From Shewanella abyssi (lineage in GTDB: Bacteria > Pseudomonadota > Gammaproteobacteria > Enterobacterales > Shewanellaceae), in the NCBI RefSeq assembly GCF_023284025.1, contig NZ_JAKIKR010000004.1, positions 62,001-126,000 on the forward strand: DNA of 64,000 bases, given 5' to 3'. A model generated the notes under the pieces. That model was not told the origin of the DNA. It did not search any database and was given only the letters and a program-made list of their open reading frames with translations. Both the position numbers and the translations under genes were made by a program. Positions 46,383 to 58,770 of this stretch are shown here, piece after piece (within the stretch, counting starts at the first letter, position 1; each line of letters starts with the position of its first letter).

Positions 46383-46531
46383 CCGCCACCTGCCCTCGTT
46401 ATCCACCACTCTAGGTGGAAGTTGTAAAGCCTAATTCTTTGCTCGAAGGGGCGGGGAAAGGCATTTTTTGTGTTTTTGCCAATAATGGCATTAGCATGTG
46501 AGACAGAATTTTAACATTGGGTTTTTGTAAA

Positions 46532-46963
46532 ATGAAGACTACTTTTACTGCTACACCAGAAACAGTCACTCGTGATTGGTTCGTCGTTGACGCCGAAGGT
46601 AAAACTTTGGGTCGTATCGCTACTGAAATAGCTTCTCGCCTACGCGGAAAGCATAAGCCAGAGTATACGCCTCATGTTGATACTGGTGACTACATCATCG
46701 TTATTAACGCTGAGAAAGTTACCGTGACTGGAAACAAAGCCAAAGGCAAAGTTTACTATTCACACTCTGGTTTCATCGGTGGCATTAAGCAGATTACTTT
46801 TGAGAAGCTGCAAGCTCATAAGCCTGAAATGATTATCGAAAAGGCTGTTAAGGGTATGCTACCTAAAGGTCCTTTGGGCCGTGCCATGTTCCGTAAGCTT
46901 AAAGTTTACGCTGGTACAGAGCATAACCACGCTGCACAACAACCTCAAGTACTTGATATCTAA
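46532..46963 (+). CDS. rplM: 50S ribosomal protein L13
   Basis: A 143-residue L13 ([20 protein letters not shown]; the [20 protein letters not shown] block near the C-terminus). It is one residue longer than the E. coli protein at the N-terminus. ATG 46532 is used because an upstream in-frame TTG lies outside the family. It is a primary 23S rRNA binder in early 50S assembly, co-transcribed with rpsI, 14 bases downstream. Confidence 0.97.
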   Translation: MKTTFTATPETVTRDWFVVDAEGKTLGRIATEIASRLRGKHKPEYTPHVDTGDYIIVINAEKVTVTGNKAKGKVYYSHSGFIGGIKQITFEKLQAHKPEMIIEKAVKGMLPKGPLGRAMFRKLKVYAGTEHNHAAQQPQVLDI

Positions 46964-46977
46964 ACGGGATTATAGCA

Positions 46978-47370
46978 ATGGCTGCAACTCAATACTACGG
47001 CACTGGCCGTCGCAAAACTTCTACTGCTCGTGTATTCGTTAAAGTAGGTACTGGTAACATCACTGTTAACAAACTACCTCTAGACGAATATTTCGGTCGT
47101 GAAACTTCTCGCATGGTTGTTCGTCAGCCTCTAGAGCTAGTTGCAATGACTGATAAGTTAGACATCATGGTAACTGTTAAGGGTGGTGGTAACACTGGCC
47201 AAGCAGGTGCTATTCGTCACGGTATTACCCGTGCGTTGATGGAAATTGACGAGACTCTACGTCCTTCTCTACGTGCTGCTGGTTTCGTTACCCGTGATGC
47301 TCGTCAAGTTGAGCGTAAGAAAGTTGGCCTACGTAAAGCACGTAAGAAGCCACAATTCTCAAAGCGTTAA
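46978..47370 (+). CDS. rpsI: 30S ribosomal protein S9
   Basis: A 130-residue S9. It has the family N-terminus [18 protein letters not shown] and the basic C-terminal tail [16 protein letters not shown], whose last residues reach the P-site tRNA. It is followed by a clear terminator. Confidence 0.97.
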   Translation: MAATQYYGTGRRKTSTARVFVKVGTGNITVNKLPLDEYFGRETSRMVVRQPLELVAMTDKLDIMVTVKGGGNTGQAGAIRHGITRALMEIDETLRPSLRAAGFVTRDARQVERKKVGLRKARKKPQFSKR

Positions 47371-47390
47371 TTTTCGCTTTCAGAATTCAA

Positions 47391-47417
47391 AAAACCCAGC
47401 TATATGCTGGGTTTTTT
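47391..47417 (+). terminator. rho-independent terminator of rplM-rpsI
   Basis: AAAACCCAGC-tatat-GCTGGGTTTT followed by more T; an almost ideal terminator 21 bases after the stop. Confidence 0.92.
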
Positions 47418-47849
47418 ATTGCCTGAAAATAGTCAGCTTGCTCAACGACTACCCCATCAACTTCACCTGCATTTTGAGCGACAGCGCATCTCTTTGTTTA
47501 TCTAAGCTGTTTTCGACCGTACTGGTTAAACCTACTCATTACTATTAAGGCTCGTTATGCAGTGTGCAGGTAGCGCACAGGAGCGTATATGCACTTAGTA
47601 TGTTGTTCTAGCTCTCTGGTTTGGGTTATGTTGGATTTTTCTCTTAGTGGACTGCAGAGCGTATAAAAGCGCTATGAGTTGAAGTTTCGCTGAGGAGTTA
47701 GACATATCTCCGACATTTATCGTCGCTTATGCTTACTATATGATGACTAGGCAGCGACTCGAAAACTTCAGCGGTTGAAATAGACTGTTATTGTGAGGTG
47801 GTAAAGTGCTTTTACATTGTTCACTGTTCGGTATAGGAGATACTTTGTT
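47418..47849. other. intergenic region before DUF2065-purA
   Basis: This 430-base stretch has no ORF with a ribosome site, no recognisable RNA gene and no strong repeat. It presumably contains the promoter for the DUF2065-purA transcript. The hflK/hflC genes that precede this pair in many gammaproteobacteria are not here. Confidence 0.4.
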
Positions 47850-48038
47850 ATGTCTTTTGAGTTAATCATGCTTTCGTTGGGTTTGGTGTTAATAATTGAA
47901 GGAATTGGTCCTCTTTTGTTTCCAAATCGTTGGCGAGCGTATTTAAAAGAAATTTCCAATCAAAATCAGCAGCTTTTGCAACGTTTAGGTGGTTCTTTAG
48001 TCACCGTCGGTGTCGTTATATTGATTATTTTTTCATAA
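47850..48038 (+). CDS. DUF2065 (YjeT-like) small membrane protein
   Basis: A 62-residue protein with two hydrophobic helices (ELIMLSLGLVLIIEGIGPLL and GGSLVTVGVVILIIF) and the family PNRWRAYLKE loop. It corresponds to YjeT, found before purA in E. coli. Function is unknown. ATG 47850 has AGGAG about ten bases upstream; the longer in-frame start at 47817 is rejected. Confidence 0.85.
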   Translation: MSFELIMLSLGLVLIIEGIGPLLFPNRWRAYLKEISNQNQQLLQRLGGSLVTVGVVILIIFS

Positions 48039-48071
48039 AATACTTGCCTACCGCCCCTATAGATCTGCTAA

Positions 48072-49400
<1,329 letters not shown>

Positions 49401-49407
49401 TAAGAAG

Positions 49408-49431
49408 AGGCCGCGATTAGCGGCCTTTTTA
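49408..49431 (+). terminator. rho-independent terminator of purA
   Basis: AGGCCGC-gatta-GCGGCCT followed by TTTTTA, seven bases after the stop. Confidence 0.9.
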
Positions 49432-49599
49432 TTGGAAGCTAATTTATAAAACCACTGTAATCAGAAATGGTTAATGTGCAGGTAGTGCTCAAGAAATGCG
49501 TTATACTGCCGATGACAAAAGACAGAACATGCTCAGGGTTCGCTGTTAGCGGCCTCGATATTTAGCGCTTGAATTAACCCACTGTCATTGAGAGAATTT

Positions 49600-50223
49600 A
49601 TGCTGCGTTATGTATTAATTATTGTAATATCGATAATTTCTGTACCTAGTTGGGCGACGCCCAAAGCGGTAGACGTCTATACTCAAGAGCAACTTGTTGA
49701 GTTAATTCGCAGCAAAAGCTATTTAACTCAAGTTAAAGGCGATGACTGTCAAATTGTAGAAGATATTGAAGCAAGAGCTGAGGTGTTAAAGCAGCCTTTG
49801 TATCAGTACCTTTGGGCTGAAATGCTGAATTTCGGGATCTGCGTAAAGGCCAATCCGCCGCGCGGGATCTCGATGTTAAAAACCTCAGCACAGCAAGGCA
49901 GTGCTGAAGCCATGGTAAGAATGGCAGAGTATTACCATGACGGAAAATTCGTTATGGAAGATAAAGAACGTGCTGTGCACTATGTGCTACCAGCAGCCGC
50001 GACAGGTGATCTGCCGGCGAGAATAATGTTGGTTCGGTTATTTGGTGAAGGCTATGGTAGCCCCCGCGATTATGAAACTGGCTTTCATTGGCTATACAAC
50101 GAAGTGTTTAGCGATGAAACAACTCAGACTGAAGCAATTAATTTGTTAAAGGTGTTAGAGGCAAAAATGCCGCCCAGCGCAGTTGCTAGGGCAAAGAAAG
50201 AACACCTGACAACGCAACAATAA
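49600..50223 (+). CDS. motX: sodium-driven polar flagellar motor protein MotX
   Basis: A 207-residue periplasmic protein with a signal peptide (YVLIIVISIISVPSWA) and Sel1-like repeats (SAEAMVRMAEYYHDGKFV; DLPARIMLVRLFGEGYGSPR). Length, repeats and position between purA and rnr match Shewanella MotX, which forms the T-ring with MotY around the polar motor and helps keep the stator in place. ATG 49600 is used, with AGAG six bases upstream; the in-frame TTG at 49588 is less likely. The stator and MotY genes are not in this window. Confidence 0.82.
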   Translation: MLRYVLIIVISIISVPSWATPKAVDVYTQEQLVELIRSKSYLTQVKGDDCQIVEDIEARAEVLKQPLYQYLWAEMLNFGICVKANPPRGISMLKTSAQQGSAEAMVRMAEYYHDGKFVMEDKERAVHYVLPAAATGDLPARIMLVRLFGEGYGSPRDYETGFHWLYNEVFSDETTQTEAINLLKVLEAKMPPSAVARAKKEHLTTQQ

Positions 50224-50263
50224 GCATAGCTGACAGCAGTTATGCCAATAATTTGGAACATGA

Positions 50264-52687
50264 ATGATACAAGATCCACATATTAAGCGAGAGCAAGAAA
50301 AGTACGACAATCCTATCCCAAGTCGTGAGTATATTTTGGAATACTTACGCTCTCAAACGTCCCCGTTAACCCGTGAACATATTGCAAACGCGCTCAACAT
50401 CGAAGGTGAAGAGCAGCTAGAGGCGATACGTCGTCGTTTGCGAGCTATGGAGCGTGACGGTGAATTGGTGTTTACTCGCGGTAAAGCCTATGGCTTACCA
50501 GAAAGAATGGATTTGCTGACTGGCACCGTCATAGGCCATCGTGATGGCTTTGGGTTCTTAAAGTTAGCAGAGGGCGGTGACGACCTCTATATACACAACC
50601 GTGATATGGCGATGTACTTTCATGGTGATAAAGTGCTGGCGCAAAAAGCAGGCGTTGACCGTAAAGGCCGCCGTGAAGCTAGAATCGTGCGTTTAGTTGA
50701 GCAGCGAAGCGCTGCACTTGTTGGCCGCTTCCACCTTGATGCCGGTATGGGCTTCGTTATCGCTGATGACCGCCGCGTCACTCAAGAGATACTGATCCCT
50801 GAAGAGGATCGTTTAGGCGCAAGACAGGGCGATATCGTTGTTTTAGAGCTAACCCGTCGACCTGGGCGCTATGTCAAAGCGGCCGCGAAAGTCACTGAAG
50901 TACTGGGCCAGCAAATGGCGCCGGGTATGGAAATTGAAATTGCACTGCGCAATTATGACTTACCACATGAGTGGTCAGGGCTGATTGAGAAAAAGCTACG
51001 TAAAATCCCAGATGAAGTTACCGAAGCAGACAAAGAGGGTCGAGTCGACCTGCGTCATTTGCCGCTAGTGACCATTGATGGCGAAGATGCACGTGATTTT
51101 GATGATGCAGTCTATGCAGAAAAGAAGAAGTCAGGTGGTTGGCGTTTATGGGTCGCCATTGCTGATGTAAGCCATTATGTGCGTACAGAGTCAGCATTAG
51201 ACAGGGAAGCACGTTCACGGGGCAACTCGGTTTACTTCCCATCGCAAGTGATCCCTATGTTGCCAGAGAAGATCTCTAACGGGCTCTGCTCTTTGATGCC
51301 TGAGGTTGACCGTCTTTGTATGGTCGCTGAGATGACGATCTCTGCTGCGGGTAAGCTATCAGGCTATAAGTTTTATCCTGCGGTAATGCACTCGCATGCA
51401 CGTCTAACCTATACCCAGGTTGCAGACATGCTTGAAGGCGGTGAGGTGAGTGATAAGCTTAAACCTATATTCCCGCATCTGCAGACCTTGCAATCCTTGT
51501 ATCTGACTCTTGATGGTATTCGTGCAGATCGTGGTGCCATTGCTTTTGAAACCACAGAGACGCAGTTTGTATTTAATGAACAGCGTAAAATCGAAAAGAT
51601 CGTACCGAGTAATCGTAATCAAGCCCATAAGATCATTGAAGAGTGCATGATCTTGGCAAACGTTGCCTCGGCTAAGTTTGTTAGAAAGCATAAAGGTGAA
51701 GTCTTGTACCGGGTACATGAATCGCCATCGGAGCAAAAGCTCACTAACTTTAAGGACTTCCTTAAAGAGCGTGGTTTGACGATGGAGGGCGGACTAGCGC
51801 CAACGCCAAAAGATTACCAAGCGGTGATGGAGCAAATTGCAGACAGACCCGATGCTGAACTCATTCAAATAATGTTGCTGCGTTCAATGAAACAAGCAAC
51901 ATATACACCTGATAATGAAGGTCATTTTGGCTTAGCATTAGAGGAGTACTCGCACTTCACCTCGCCAATTCGTCGCTATCCTGACTTGATATTGCACCGA
52001 GTGATCCGTTACTTGTTAGAAAAACAAGAGGGTGATCAGCCCGAGCAGTGGACTGCTGACGGCGGTTACTGCTACAAGATTGAAGAGCTTGATCAGCTTG
52101 GTGTCGAGTGTTCAACCACAGAGCGACGCGCAGATGAAGCGACGCGTGATGTCAGTGATTGGCTTAAATGTGAGTTCATGCAGGACCATGTGGGTGATAC
52201 GTTTGAAGCTGTTGTCGCATCAGTGACTCACTTCGGTATGTTTGTTCGTCTCAATGACCTGTTCATCGATGGCTTGGTGCATATCTCAAGCCTAGGCAGT
52301 GATTATTATCAGTACGATAATATGCGCCAGCGTTTAGTTGGTGAGGCTTCTGGGCAAGTGTATCAAATCGGCGATACGGTCACGGTAAAAGTGGCTGCCG
52401 TTAATCTCGATGACCGTCAAATAGATCTTATGATGGAAGGCGACTCGGCAGGCGGTAAGCGTCGTAAGCCGAGCAAGCCGATGACCGCCAGAGAGCGGGT
52501 TAATCGCGAAGGCGCCAAACTTGCTGATAAAGAGAAGAGCGCTGCTAAAGGCAAGCGCTCACGATCTGGCAGTAAAAATAAATCAAGCAGTGGTGCTAAA
52601 GCCACCACGACTAAGACAAAAGCTTCAGCAACAAAGTCTTCGGCTAAAAATGCCAAGCCAGCGAAGCGTAAAACGAGTAAGAAATAG
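50264..52687 (+). CDS. rnr: exoribonuclease R
   Basis: An 807-residue RNase R. An N-terminal HTH-like region precedes two cold-shock domains. The RNB catalytic domain has [15 protein letters not shown] (Mg2+-binding aspartates) and [20 protein letters not shown]. An S1 domain ([20 protein letters not shown]) and a Lys/Ser/Ala-rich tail (about 725-807) follow. It degrades structured RNA 3' to 5' and takes part in trans-translation quality control. It abuts rlmB directly. Confidence 0.95.
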   Translation: MIQDPHIKREQEKYDNPIPSREYILEYLRSQTSPLTREHIANALNIEGEEQLEAIRRRLRAMERDGELVFTRGKAYGLPERMDLLTGTVIGHRDGFGFLKLAEGGDDLYIHNRDMAMYFHGDKVLAQKAGVDRKGRREARIVRLVEQRSAALVGRFHLDAGMGFVIADDRRVTQEILIPEEDRLGARQGDIVVLELTRRPGRYVKAAAKVTEVLGQQMAPGMEIEIALRNYDLPHEWSGLIEKKLRKIPDEVTEADKEGRVDLRHLPLVTIDGEDARDFDDAVYAEKKKSGGWRLWVAIADVSHYVRTESALDREARSRGNSVYFPSQVIPMLPEKISNGLCSLMPEVDRLCMVAEMTISAAGKLSGYKFYPAVMHSHARLTYTQVADMLEGGEVSDKLKPIFPHLQTLQSLYLTLDGIRADRGAIAFETTETQFVFNEQRKIEKIVPSNRNQAHKIIEECMILANVASAKFVRKHKGEVLYRVHESPSEQKLTNFKDFLKERGLTMEGGLAPTPKDYQAVMEQIADRPDAELIQIMLLRSMKQATYTPDNEGHFGLALEEYSHFTSPIRRYPDLILHRVIRYLLEKQEGDQPEQWTADGGYCYKIEELDQLGVECSTTERRADEATRDVSDWLKCEFMQDHVGDTFEAVVASVTHFGMFVRLNDLFIDGLVHISSLGSDYYQYDNMRQRLVGEASGQVYQIGDTVTVKVAAVNLDDRQIDLMMEGDSAGGKRRKPSKPMTARERVNREGAKLADKEKSAAKGKRSRSGSKNKSSSGAKATTTKTKASATKSSAKNAKPAKRKTSKK

Positions 52688-53431
52688 ATGAAAAAGCAAG
52701 ATGTTACCTTTGGTTTACATGCCGTTGAAGCTGTATTTAAAAATAGTCCTGAGCGCGTTATCGAAATGTGGGTGCTACAAGGTCGCGATGATAAACGACT
52801 GACGCCAATATTAGAGATTGCAGCGCAGTGGGGCGTAACCGTTCAGTATGCTTCACGCAAAGCATTAGACGATAAGTCTGATGGCGGTCAACACCAAGGC
52901 GTAGTGGCTAAAGTGAAACCAGCCAAAATTCTTAATGACAATGATCTAAATGCGATGCTGGAAACAACTGAAACACCTTTCTTATTGATTTTGGATGGGG
53001 TGACAGATCCACACAACTTGGGTGCTTGTTTACGTAACGCCGATGCGGCTGGCGTGCAGGGTGTTATTGTACCGAAAGACAACTCTGTCGGTTTAACGCC
53101 AGTTGTCAGTAAAGTCGCTTGCGGCGCAGCTGAGATAGTTCCTTTATACCAGGTGACTAACCTTGCGCGAACAATGCGTAGCTTACAAGATAAAGGCATC
53201 TGGATTATTGGCGCGGCAGGAGAGGCTGATTGTGAGCTTTATCAAGCTAGCCTTACAGGCCCACTTGCTATTGCGATGGGGGCAGAAGATAAAGGCCTGC
53301 GCCGTTTAACACGCGAGAGCTGCGATACACTGGTATCTATTCCGATGGCGGGTAGTGTTTCAAGCTTAAACGTTTCAGTGGCTACCGGCGTTTGCTTGTT
53401 TGAAGCTGTACGTCAACGACTCGCTAAGTAA
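52688..53431 (+). CDS. rlmB: 23S rRNA 2'-O-ribose G2251 methyltransferase
   Basis: A 247-residue SPOUT methyltransferase. It has an N-terminal L30e-like substrate domain and the trefoil-knot motifs [33 protein letters not shown] and [19 protein letters not shown]. The ATG is adjacent to the rnr stop, the usual rnr-rlmB pair. A terminator follows at 53478. Confidence 0.96.
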   Translation: MKKQDVTFGLHAVEAVFKNSPERVIEMWVLQGRDDKRLTPILEIAAQWGVTVQYASRKALDDKSDGGQHQGVVAKVKPAKILNDNDLNAMLETTETPFLLILDGVTDPHNLGACLRNADAAGVQGVIVPKDNSVGLTPVVSKVACGAAEIVPLYQVTNLARTMRSLQDKGIWIIGAAGEADCELYQASLTGPLAIAMGAEDKGLRRLTRESCDTLVSIPMAGSVSSLNVSVATGVCLFEAVRQRLAK

Positions 53432-53477
53432 GTCGCTTACTATGGCCTAGTTTGCTGCATAAGAACTTAATTAAAAT

Positions 53478-53510
53478 TGCCGAAGTGGTTTATGCCTCTT
53501 CGGCATTTTT
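53478..53510 (+). terminator. rho-independent terminator of rnr-rlmB
   Basis: TGCCGAAG and CTTCGGCA form an 8-base stem with a 12-base loop, followed by TTTTT. Confidence 0.85.
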
Positions 53511-53660
53511 GTATTTGAAGGGTATCAAAGTAAACAGACTCGCTCATTCTGGCAAAATTTTGTGGCTGTTTTTACTTAATTGCTATTTAACTTTTATACA
53601 ACATGCAGTAGTTTGATTAGGCTAATAAAAATGGTATCACTCTAAAAACAGGATGTTTAA

Positions 53661-55751
53661 ATGCGTAATCAAATTTTATCCTTATGCGTGTTAAGTTCAA
53701 TTGCCGCAGCAGCACCTATTTTAGCTGAGGAAGACAAGTATCTATGGCTGGAAGATGTCGAGGGCGCTAAGCCCCTTGAGTGGGTTAAGCAGCAGAACGC
53801 TATCTCGGCGAAAGAGATAAAAGCCTATAAGGGCTTTGACGGTTTAGTCAGTAACAGTTTAGCGATTCTTAACAATAAGGAACGGATCCCCTATGCCAGT
53901 CGCATGGATGGATATCTGTATAACTTTTGGAAAGATGAGGATCATGAGCGTGGTATTTATCGTCGCACGACGATGGAGGAGTACACCAAGGCTGAACCCA
54001 AATGGGAAACCGTGTTAGATATTGATGCATTAGGCAAGGCCGAGGGCGTTAATTGGGTGTATAAGGGCATGAGTTGCCGTTATCCTGATTATGACCGCTG
54101 TTTGGTGTCACTGTCTCGCGGTGGCGCTGATGCCGTGGAAGTCCGAGAGTTTGATTTAAACAGCAAATCATTTGTAGAAAATAAACAGCAACCCTTTGCC
54201 TTGGATGAAGCCAAATCAAGCGTTAGCTGGATAGATAAAGACACTGTTTTTGTTGGGACCGATTTTACTGATGGCGATAGCCTGACTGATTCAGGCTATC
54301 CGAGAGTGGTTAAGCAATGGCAGCGAGGCACGCCGTTATCGGCTGCAAAAACTATCTTTAGCGGTGATAAAACTTCAGTGGCAGCCTCAGGTTTTGTCAT
54401 CTATGACGACAAAAAATCACTGCAATTGGTTTCTGAAAGCCTGACTTTCTATACTGCTCAGCACTATGCCTATCACAATGACAAACTCATTACGCTACCG
54501 CTGCCAATGGATGCGGACATTAAAGGTTACTTTAATGACCAGCTCTATATCGAACTTAAAAGCGAATTAAAAACGGCAGGAAAGACCTTTAAGCAAGGCG
54601 CAATAGTTTACACCGATCTCGATAAGCTTATCGCTCAAAAACCACAATTTAGTGTGTTGGTTGAACCCACTGCAACCGCTTCTATTTCCCAAGTACGCTT
54701 CACTAAAAGCACAATCCTTATTACTTGGCTTGATAACGTCAAGAGTAAGTTAATACGCTATGTGCAAAAGGATGGTGAGTGGCAGTCTCAGCAAGCCCCA
54801 TTTGATGTTAACGGTACATTGAGTGTCTTTGGTGGTGAAGATGACAGCGATGAGGTGTTTGTTAACTACACTAGCTTTTTAGAGCCTTCAAGTTTGTATT
54901 TGTTTGATGGTAAAAGCATGAAGGCTAAAAAGATAAAGGCGATGAAGCAGCAGTTCGTTGCCGATAAGTTCGAGACAAAGCAGTACTTTGCTCAATCGAA
55001 GGACGGCACTAAAGTGCCATACTTTGTGGTGATGGCTAAAAACCTCAAGCTTGATGGCACTCATCCAACACTGCTTTATGGTTATGGCGGTTTCGAAATT
55101 TCATTACGACCATCCTATTCGGCAACGATTGGTAAAAACTGGCTTGAGCAAGGCGGTGTCTATGTATTGTCTAATATTCGCGGCGGTGGTGAATATGGTC
55201 CAGCTTGGCATCAAGCGGCGCTAAAGGAGAATCGCCATAAGGCTTATGAAGATTTTGAAGCGATAGCGGAAGACCTCATTGCTAGGAAAATCACCTCAAG
55301 TAAACATTTAGGGATCCAGGGTGGCAGTAATGGTGGCCTATTAATGGGGGCTGCATTTACCCGTAAACCCGAACTTTATAATGCGGTTGTTTGCCAAGTG
55401 CCGCTGCTCGATATGAAGCGCTATAATAAATTGCTCGCGGGTGCTAGCTGGATGGGAGAGTATGGCGATCCTGATATCCCAGCAGAGTGGGATTACATTA
55501 AGGGATTCTCGCCTTACCATAACTTAAAAGCTAATACGGCTTATCCTAAGGTGTTCTTCACCACTTCAACTCGTGATGACCGCGTTCATCCTGCCCATGC
55601 ACGTAAAATGGTCGCAAAAATGGAAGCTATGGGCATCGATGTGCTGTATTACGAAAATATAGAGGGTGGCCATGCTGGGGCGGCAGACAATAATCAAGTT
55701 GCTGAGTTAAGCTCAATGGTTTATGCCTATTTAATGCAGCAACTTAGGTAA
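53661..55751 (+). CDS. prolyl oligopeptidase family serine peptidase (S9A), secreted
   Basis: A 696-residue peptidase with a signal peptide (LSLCVLSSIAAAAPILA). An N-terminal seven-bladed beta-propeller is followed by the catalytic domain: GYGGFEISLRPSYS, nucleophile GGSNGGLLMGAAF, Asp in TSTRDDRVHPAHA and His in EGGHAGA. It would cut short proline-containing peptides in the periplasm. AGGA is eight bases before ATG 53661. It stands alone. With the S46 peptidase and the TonB receptor nearby it suggests peptide scavenging. Confidence 0.9.
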   Translation: MRNQILSLCVLSSIAAAAPILAEEDKYLWLEDVEGAKPLEWVKQQNAISAKEIKAYKGFDGLVSNSLAILNNKERIPYASRMDGYLYNFWKDEDHERGIYRRTTMEEYTKAEPKWETVLDIDALGKAEGVNWVYKGMSCRYPDYDRCLVSLSRGGADAVEVREFDLNSKSFVENKQQPFALDEAKSSVSWIDKDTVFVGTDFTDGDSLTDSGYPRVVKQWQRGTPLSAAKTIFSGDKTSVAASGFVIYDDKKSLQLVSESLTFYTAQHYAYHNDKLITLPLPMDADIKGYFNDQLYIELKSELKTAGKTFKQGAIVYTDLDKLIAQKPQFSVLVEPTATASISQVRFTKSTILITWLDNVKSKLIRYVQKDGEWQSQQAPFDVNGTLSVFGGEDDSDEVFVNYTSFLEPSSLYLFDGKSMKAKKIKAMKQQFVADKFETKQYFAQSKDGTKVPYFVVMAKNLKLDGTHPTLLYGYGGFEISLRPSYSATIGKNWLEQGGVYVLSNIRGGGEYGPAWHQAALKENRHKAYEDFEAIAEDLIARKITSSKHLGIQGGSNGGLLMGAAFTRKPELYNAVVCQVPLLDMKRYNKLLAGASWMGEYGDPDIPAEWDYIKGFSPYHNLKANTAYPKVFFTTSTRDDRVHPAHARKMVAKMEAMGIDVLYYENIEGGHAGAADNNQVAELSSMVYAYLMQQLR

Positions 55752-55938
55752 GTCTTTTTAAGTCAATCTTACAGTGATACGGGCAGAAACAGATCCAAGT
55801 TAAAGTGATTGTGTTGTTGCCCGTATCGCTCATTTTTTGTCAGCTAGCCCTTAGTCTCTTCAATCAACTCACTTTAGAACTTCCATTGCGCATTGATAGC
55901 AGTGTGCAGAAAATTAAGTATTTTAGCTCGTTACATCG

Positions 55939-56682
55939 CTACTGAAAGGTATAAAGCAAATTAAAGGTAGTAATAGTGTCTGTTTGTTTAGAGCCTTCAG
56001 GCACCACTTGAGTGTATTTAACATTGACACCAATCTTGAACGCCCAGTCTTGGAATAGGGTGTTTTTGTAGCTCATATCTAAGGTTAGCGTATTGTTATC
56101 TTCGCCCACTTCTGAGGTTAAGTCGGCATTTAGGCTGGTGTACTCTTGCAGTTTTTGTTCAAACTTTGCCGCAGTACGTAAAATGACATCTTTATTTGCA
56201 TCTGGCTCTGGGATGCTGTCGGTGCCAATGGGCAAGTTGTAACGATAACCAGGACCAATTTCTAAGCTTAATTTGGTGCTAGAGTTTGCTATTGCGTCGA
56301 AACCATAACCACCTGATATTGTGGATATTCGCGTATAACTACCAAATTTATCCCAGGTAAAGTCTCCTCGGCCAAAAACATAACCACTATAGAGTTTATA
56401 ACTTGATTGTAGTTGTAATTCATACTTCTCTGAAGTGGTCTCTTCATCATCAGCGGCAAAATAGGCTTTGACAGTGCCCTCTTGTCGCATCGCATCAGTA
56501 TCATAAACAATTTTTGTTCTGCCGTTAAAACTGCTCGACTGAGTATTACCGGTATTGAGTTGAAAACCCGCTTCGATTTCGGCGGTTAAATCACTTGGCG
56601 GTTCTTGATAATCAGGCGGTACAAGTGCAAAGGCTGCTGGGGAGCAACAAAGCGCTATAGCTGCTGTGAGGATTCTAGACAT
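55939..56682 (-). CDS. DUF481 outer-membrane protein (YdiY-like)
   Basis: A 247-residue protein with a signal peptide (LTAAIALCCSPAAFA). Alternating beta strands such as AEIEAGFQLNTGNTQSSSFN and a C-terminal Phe-Gln/aromatic end (FNLLYTFQ) fit a DUF481 beta-barrel. Family members respond to salt or acid stress, but their function is unclear. Its start region, upstream of rpsF on the other strand, implies a divergent promoter. Confidence 0.82.
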   Translation of the reverse strand: MSRILTAAIALCCSPAAFALVPPDYQEPPSDLTAEIEAGFQLNTGNTQSSSFNGRTKIVYDTDAMRQEGTVKAYFAADDEETTSEKYELQLQSSYKLYSGYVFGRGDFTWDKFGSYTRISTISGGYGFDAIANSSTKLSLEIGPGYRYNLPIGTDSIPEPDANKDVILRTAAKFEQKLQEYTSLNADLTSEVGEDNNTLTLDMSYKNTLFQDWAFKIGVNVKYTQVVPEGSKQTDTITTFNLLYTFQ

Positions 56683-57001
56683 TATTATTCTTGGCGTGAT
56701 GCTTTAAGTTGAAAGTGAAATCATGTAATGCGACATCATACCTAGAATCAGCAGCAGCGCAAACTATGCTTAATGACGCAATTATCTATTTTCAACGGCT
56801 TGCGTTAGCCATAAACAGCTTCGTGCACAGCCGGCCCCAAGTCAGTTAGAGGGAATTGCAGTTTAGGGAAGTTATTGCTTGAATTATGGCGTTAGTTTAG
56901 GTAATATTCCGCGGCTTAAATCAGTCACTTTAATTAGTTCCTTGCCTCTATTAGGTTTGACTGAGCCAACAACGAGGCTAGATAACCGTAAGGAGCAAAA
57001 A
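56683..57001. other. divergent promoter region between the DUF481 gene and rpsF
   Basis: This 319-base gap holds promoters for both genes. I see no clear hexamer pair or riboswitch. The ribosome site TAAGGAG of rpsF lies at the right end. The in-frame extension of rpsF to 56879 is not supported. Confidence 0.4.
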
Positions 57002-57415
57002 ATGCGTCATTATGAAATCGTATTTTTAGTTCACCCTGATCAGAGTGAGCAAGTGCCAGGTATGATCGAGCGTTACACGGGTATTCTTACCCAAGCTGGT
57101 GGTCAAGTCCATCGTTTAGAAGATTGGGGCCGTCGTCAATTGGCTTACCCAATCATCGAGTTGCATAAAGCTCACTATGTTCTTATGAACGTAGAAGCTA
57201 CTGCAGAAACTGTAGATGAACTTGAAACAGCTTTCCGTTTCAACGACGCTGTTTTGCGTAGCATGGTTATGCGTACTAAAGCTGCCATCACTGAAGCATC
57301 TCCAATGGCTAAAGCTAAAGACGAACGCGATACACGTCGTTCATCTGAAGAGCGTGCACCTCGTGCAGCAGCTACTGAAGAAGTTAAAGAAAGCGCTGAA
57401 AACACTGCTGAGTAA
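57002..57415 (+). CDS. rpsF: 30S ribosomal protein S6
   Basis: A 137-residue S6 ([39 protein letters not shown]). The C-terminal tail is Glu-rich, which fits the glutamate-addition target of RimK-type modification in some species. ATG 57002 has TAAGGAG upstream. First gene of the S6-PriB-S18-L9 operon. Confidence 0.97.
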   Translation: MRHYEIVFLVHPDQSEQVPGMIERYTGILTQAGGQVHRLEDWGRRQLAYPIIELHKAHYVLMNVEATAETVDELETAFRFNDAVLRSMVMRTKAAITEASPMAKAKDERDTRRSSEERAPRAAATEEVKESAENTAE

Positions 57416-57423
57416 GTTTTTTT

Positions 57424-57968
<545 letters not shown>

Positions 57969-57994
57969 ACTGCATTAATTTAGAGGAATATAAA

Positions 57995-58447
57995 ATGAAC
58001 GTTATTTTACTTGATAAAATCGCTAACCTAGGCAACTTGGGTGACCAAGTTTCTGTAAAATCAGGTTACGCACGTAACTTTCTTTTACCACAAGGTAAAG
58101 CTGTTGTTGCTAACGCTGCTAACACTGAAGTCTTTGAAGCACGTCGTGCTGATTTAGAAGCTCAGTTAGCGGGTCAACTAGCTGCTGCTACAGCTCGTGC
58201 AGAGAAAATCAATGCACTTGAGTCTGTTGTTATCGCTTCTAAAGCCGGTGACGAAGGTAAGCTATTTGGATCTATTGGTAACCGTGACGTAGCTGATGCA
58301 GTTACTGCTGCTGGCGTTGAGCTTGCTAAAAGCGAAGTACGTCTACCATTAGGTGCATTGCGCAACACTGGTGATTTTGAAGTTGAAGTTCAACTTCATA
58401 CTGAAGTTAAAGCAATTGTTAAGCTTTCTGTTGTTGCAGAAGGCTAA
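57995..58447 (+). CDS. rplI: 50S ribosomal protein L9
   Basis: A 150-residue L9. The N-terminal domain [20 protein letters not shown] and LPQGKAVVA are typical, followed by the long helix and C-terminal domain. GAGG precedes ATG 57995. Last gene of the operon. Confidence 0.97.
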   Translation: MNVILLDKIANLGNLGDQVSVKSGYARNFLLPQGKAVVANAANTEVFEARRADLEAQLAGQLAAATARAEKINALESVVIASKAGDEGKLFGSIGNRDVADAVTAAGVELAKSEVRLPLGALRNTGDFEVEVQLHTEVKAIVKLSVVAEG

Positions 58448-58493
58448 TATTTTGCATTAATACCTTTTGGTATTAGCAAAGCTTTAATTTAAA

Positions 58494-58528
58494 ACACCGC
58501 ACTAATTTAATTAGTGCGGTGTTTTTTT
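58494..58528 (+). terminator. rho-independent terminator of rpsF-rplI
   Basis: A perfect 13-base stem (ACACCGCACTAAT with its complement, loop TTA) is followed by TTTTTTT. Confidence 0.93.
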
Positions 58529-58657
58529 ATGTCTGAAAAGCAGGAAAAGCAGGAAAAGCAGGAAAAGCAGGAAAAGCAGGAAAAGCAGGAAAAGCAGGAA
58601 GAGCAGGAAGAGCAGGAAGAGCAGGAAGAGCAGGAAGAGCAGGTTCGGTTTACGTAG
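58529..58657 (+). CDS. possible 42-residue Lys/Gln/Glu repeat peptide
   Basis: An ORF from ATG 58529 to TAG 58655 encodes MSE(KQE)n(EQE)n...VRFT. It covers the 9-base tandem repeat exactly in frame. There is no ribosome binding site; the ATG is in the T tract of the L9 terminator. A real protein is doubtful, but the unbroken frame and the Lys-to-Glu switch are worth noting. Confidence 0.2.
   Translation: MSEKQEKQEKQEKQEKQEKQEKQEEQEEQEEQEEQEEQVRFT
58535..58642 (+). repeat. 9-base tandem repeat, 12 units
   Basis: Seven copies of GAAAAGCAG (58535-58597) are followed by five of GAAGAGCAG (58598-58642), 108 bases in all. The two blocks differ at one base per unit. It lies between the L9 terminator and the TonB receptor terminator. 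Copy number likely varies between strains by slippage. Confidence 0.97.
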
Positions 58658-58689
58658 TCTGCAGGGTCAATATTACTCGACTTTGAAAT

Positions 58690-58720
58690 AAAAAAAAGGG
58701 CACAAAATCAATTTGTGCCC
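58690..58720 (-). terminator. rho-independent terminator of the TonB-dependent receptor
   Basis: On the minus strand GGGCACAAA-ttgat-TTTGTGCCC is followed by TTTTTTTT. It lies 50 bases after the receptor stop codon. Confidence 0.9.
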
Positions 58721-58770
58721 TATAAAAGGGAGTTATATATTTACGTTTTTACTTTATCTAAATTAACTAT

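Noticed and set aside
47246..47548. 100-residue ORF overlapping the end of rpsI
   Set aside because: It is in another frame of rpsI, runs through the terminator and has no ribosome site.
58535..58642. CRISPR-like array
   Set aside because: The 9-base units are contiguous with no spacers, and no cas gene is nearby.
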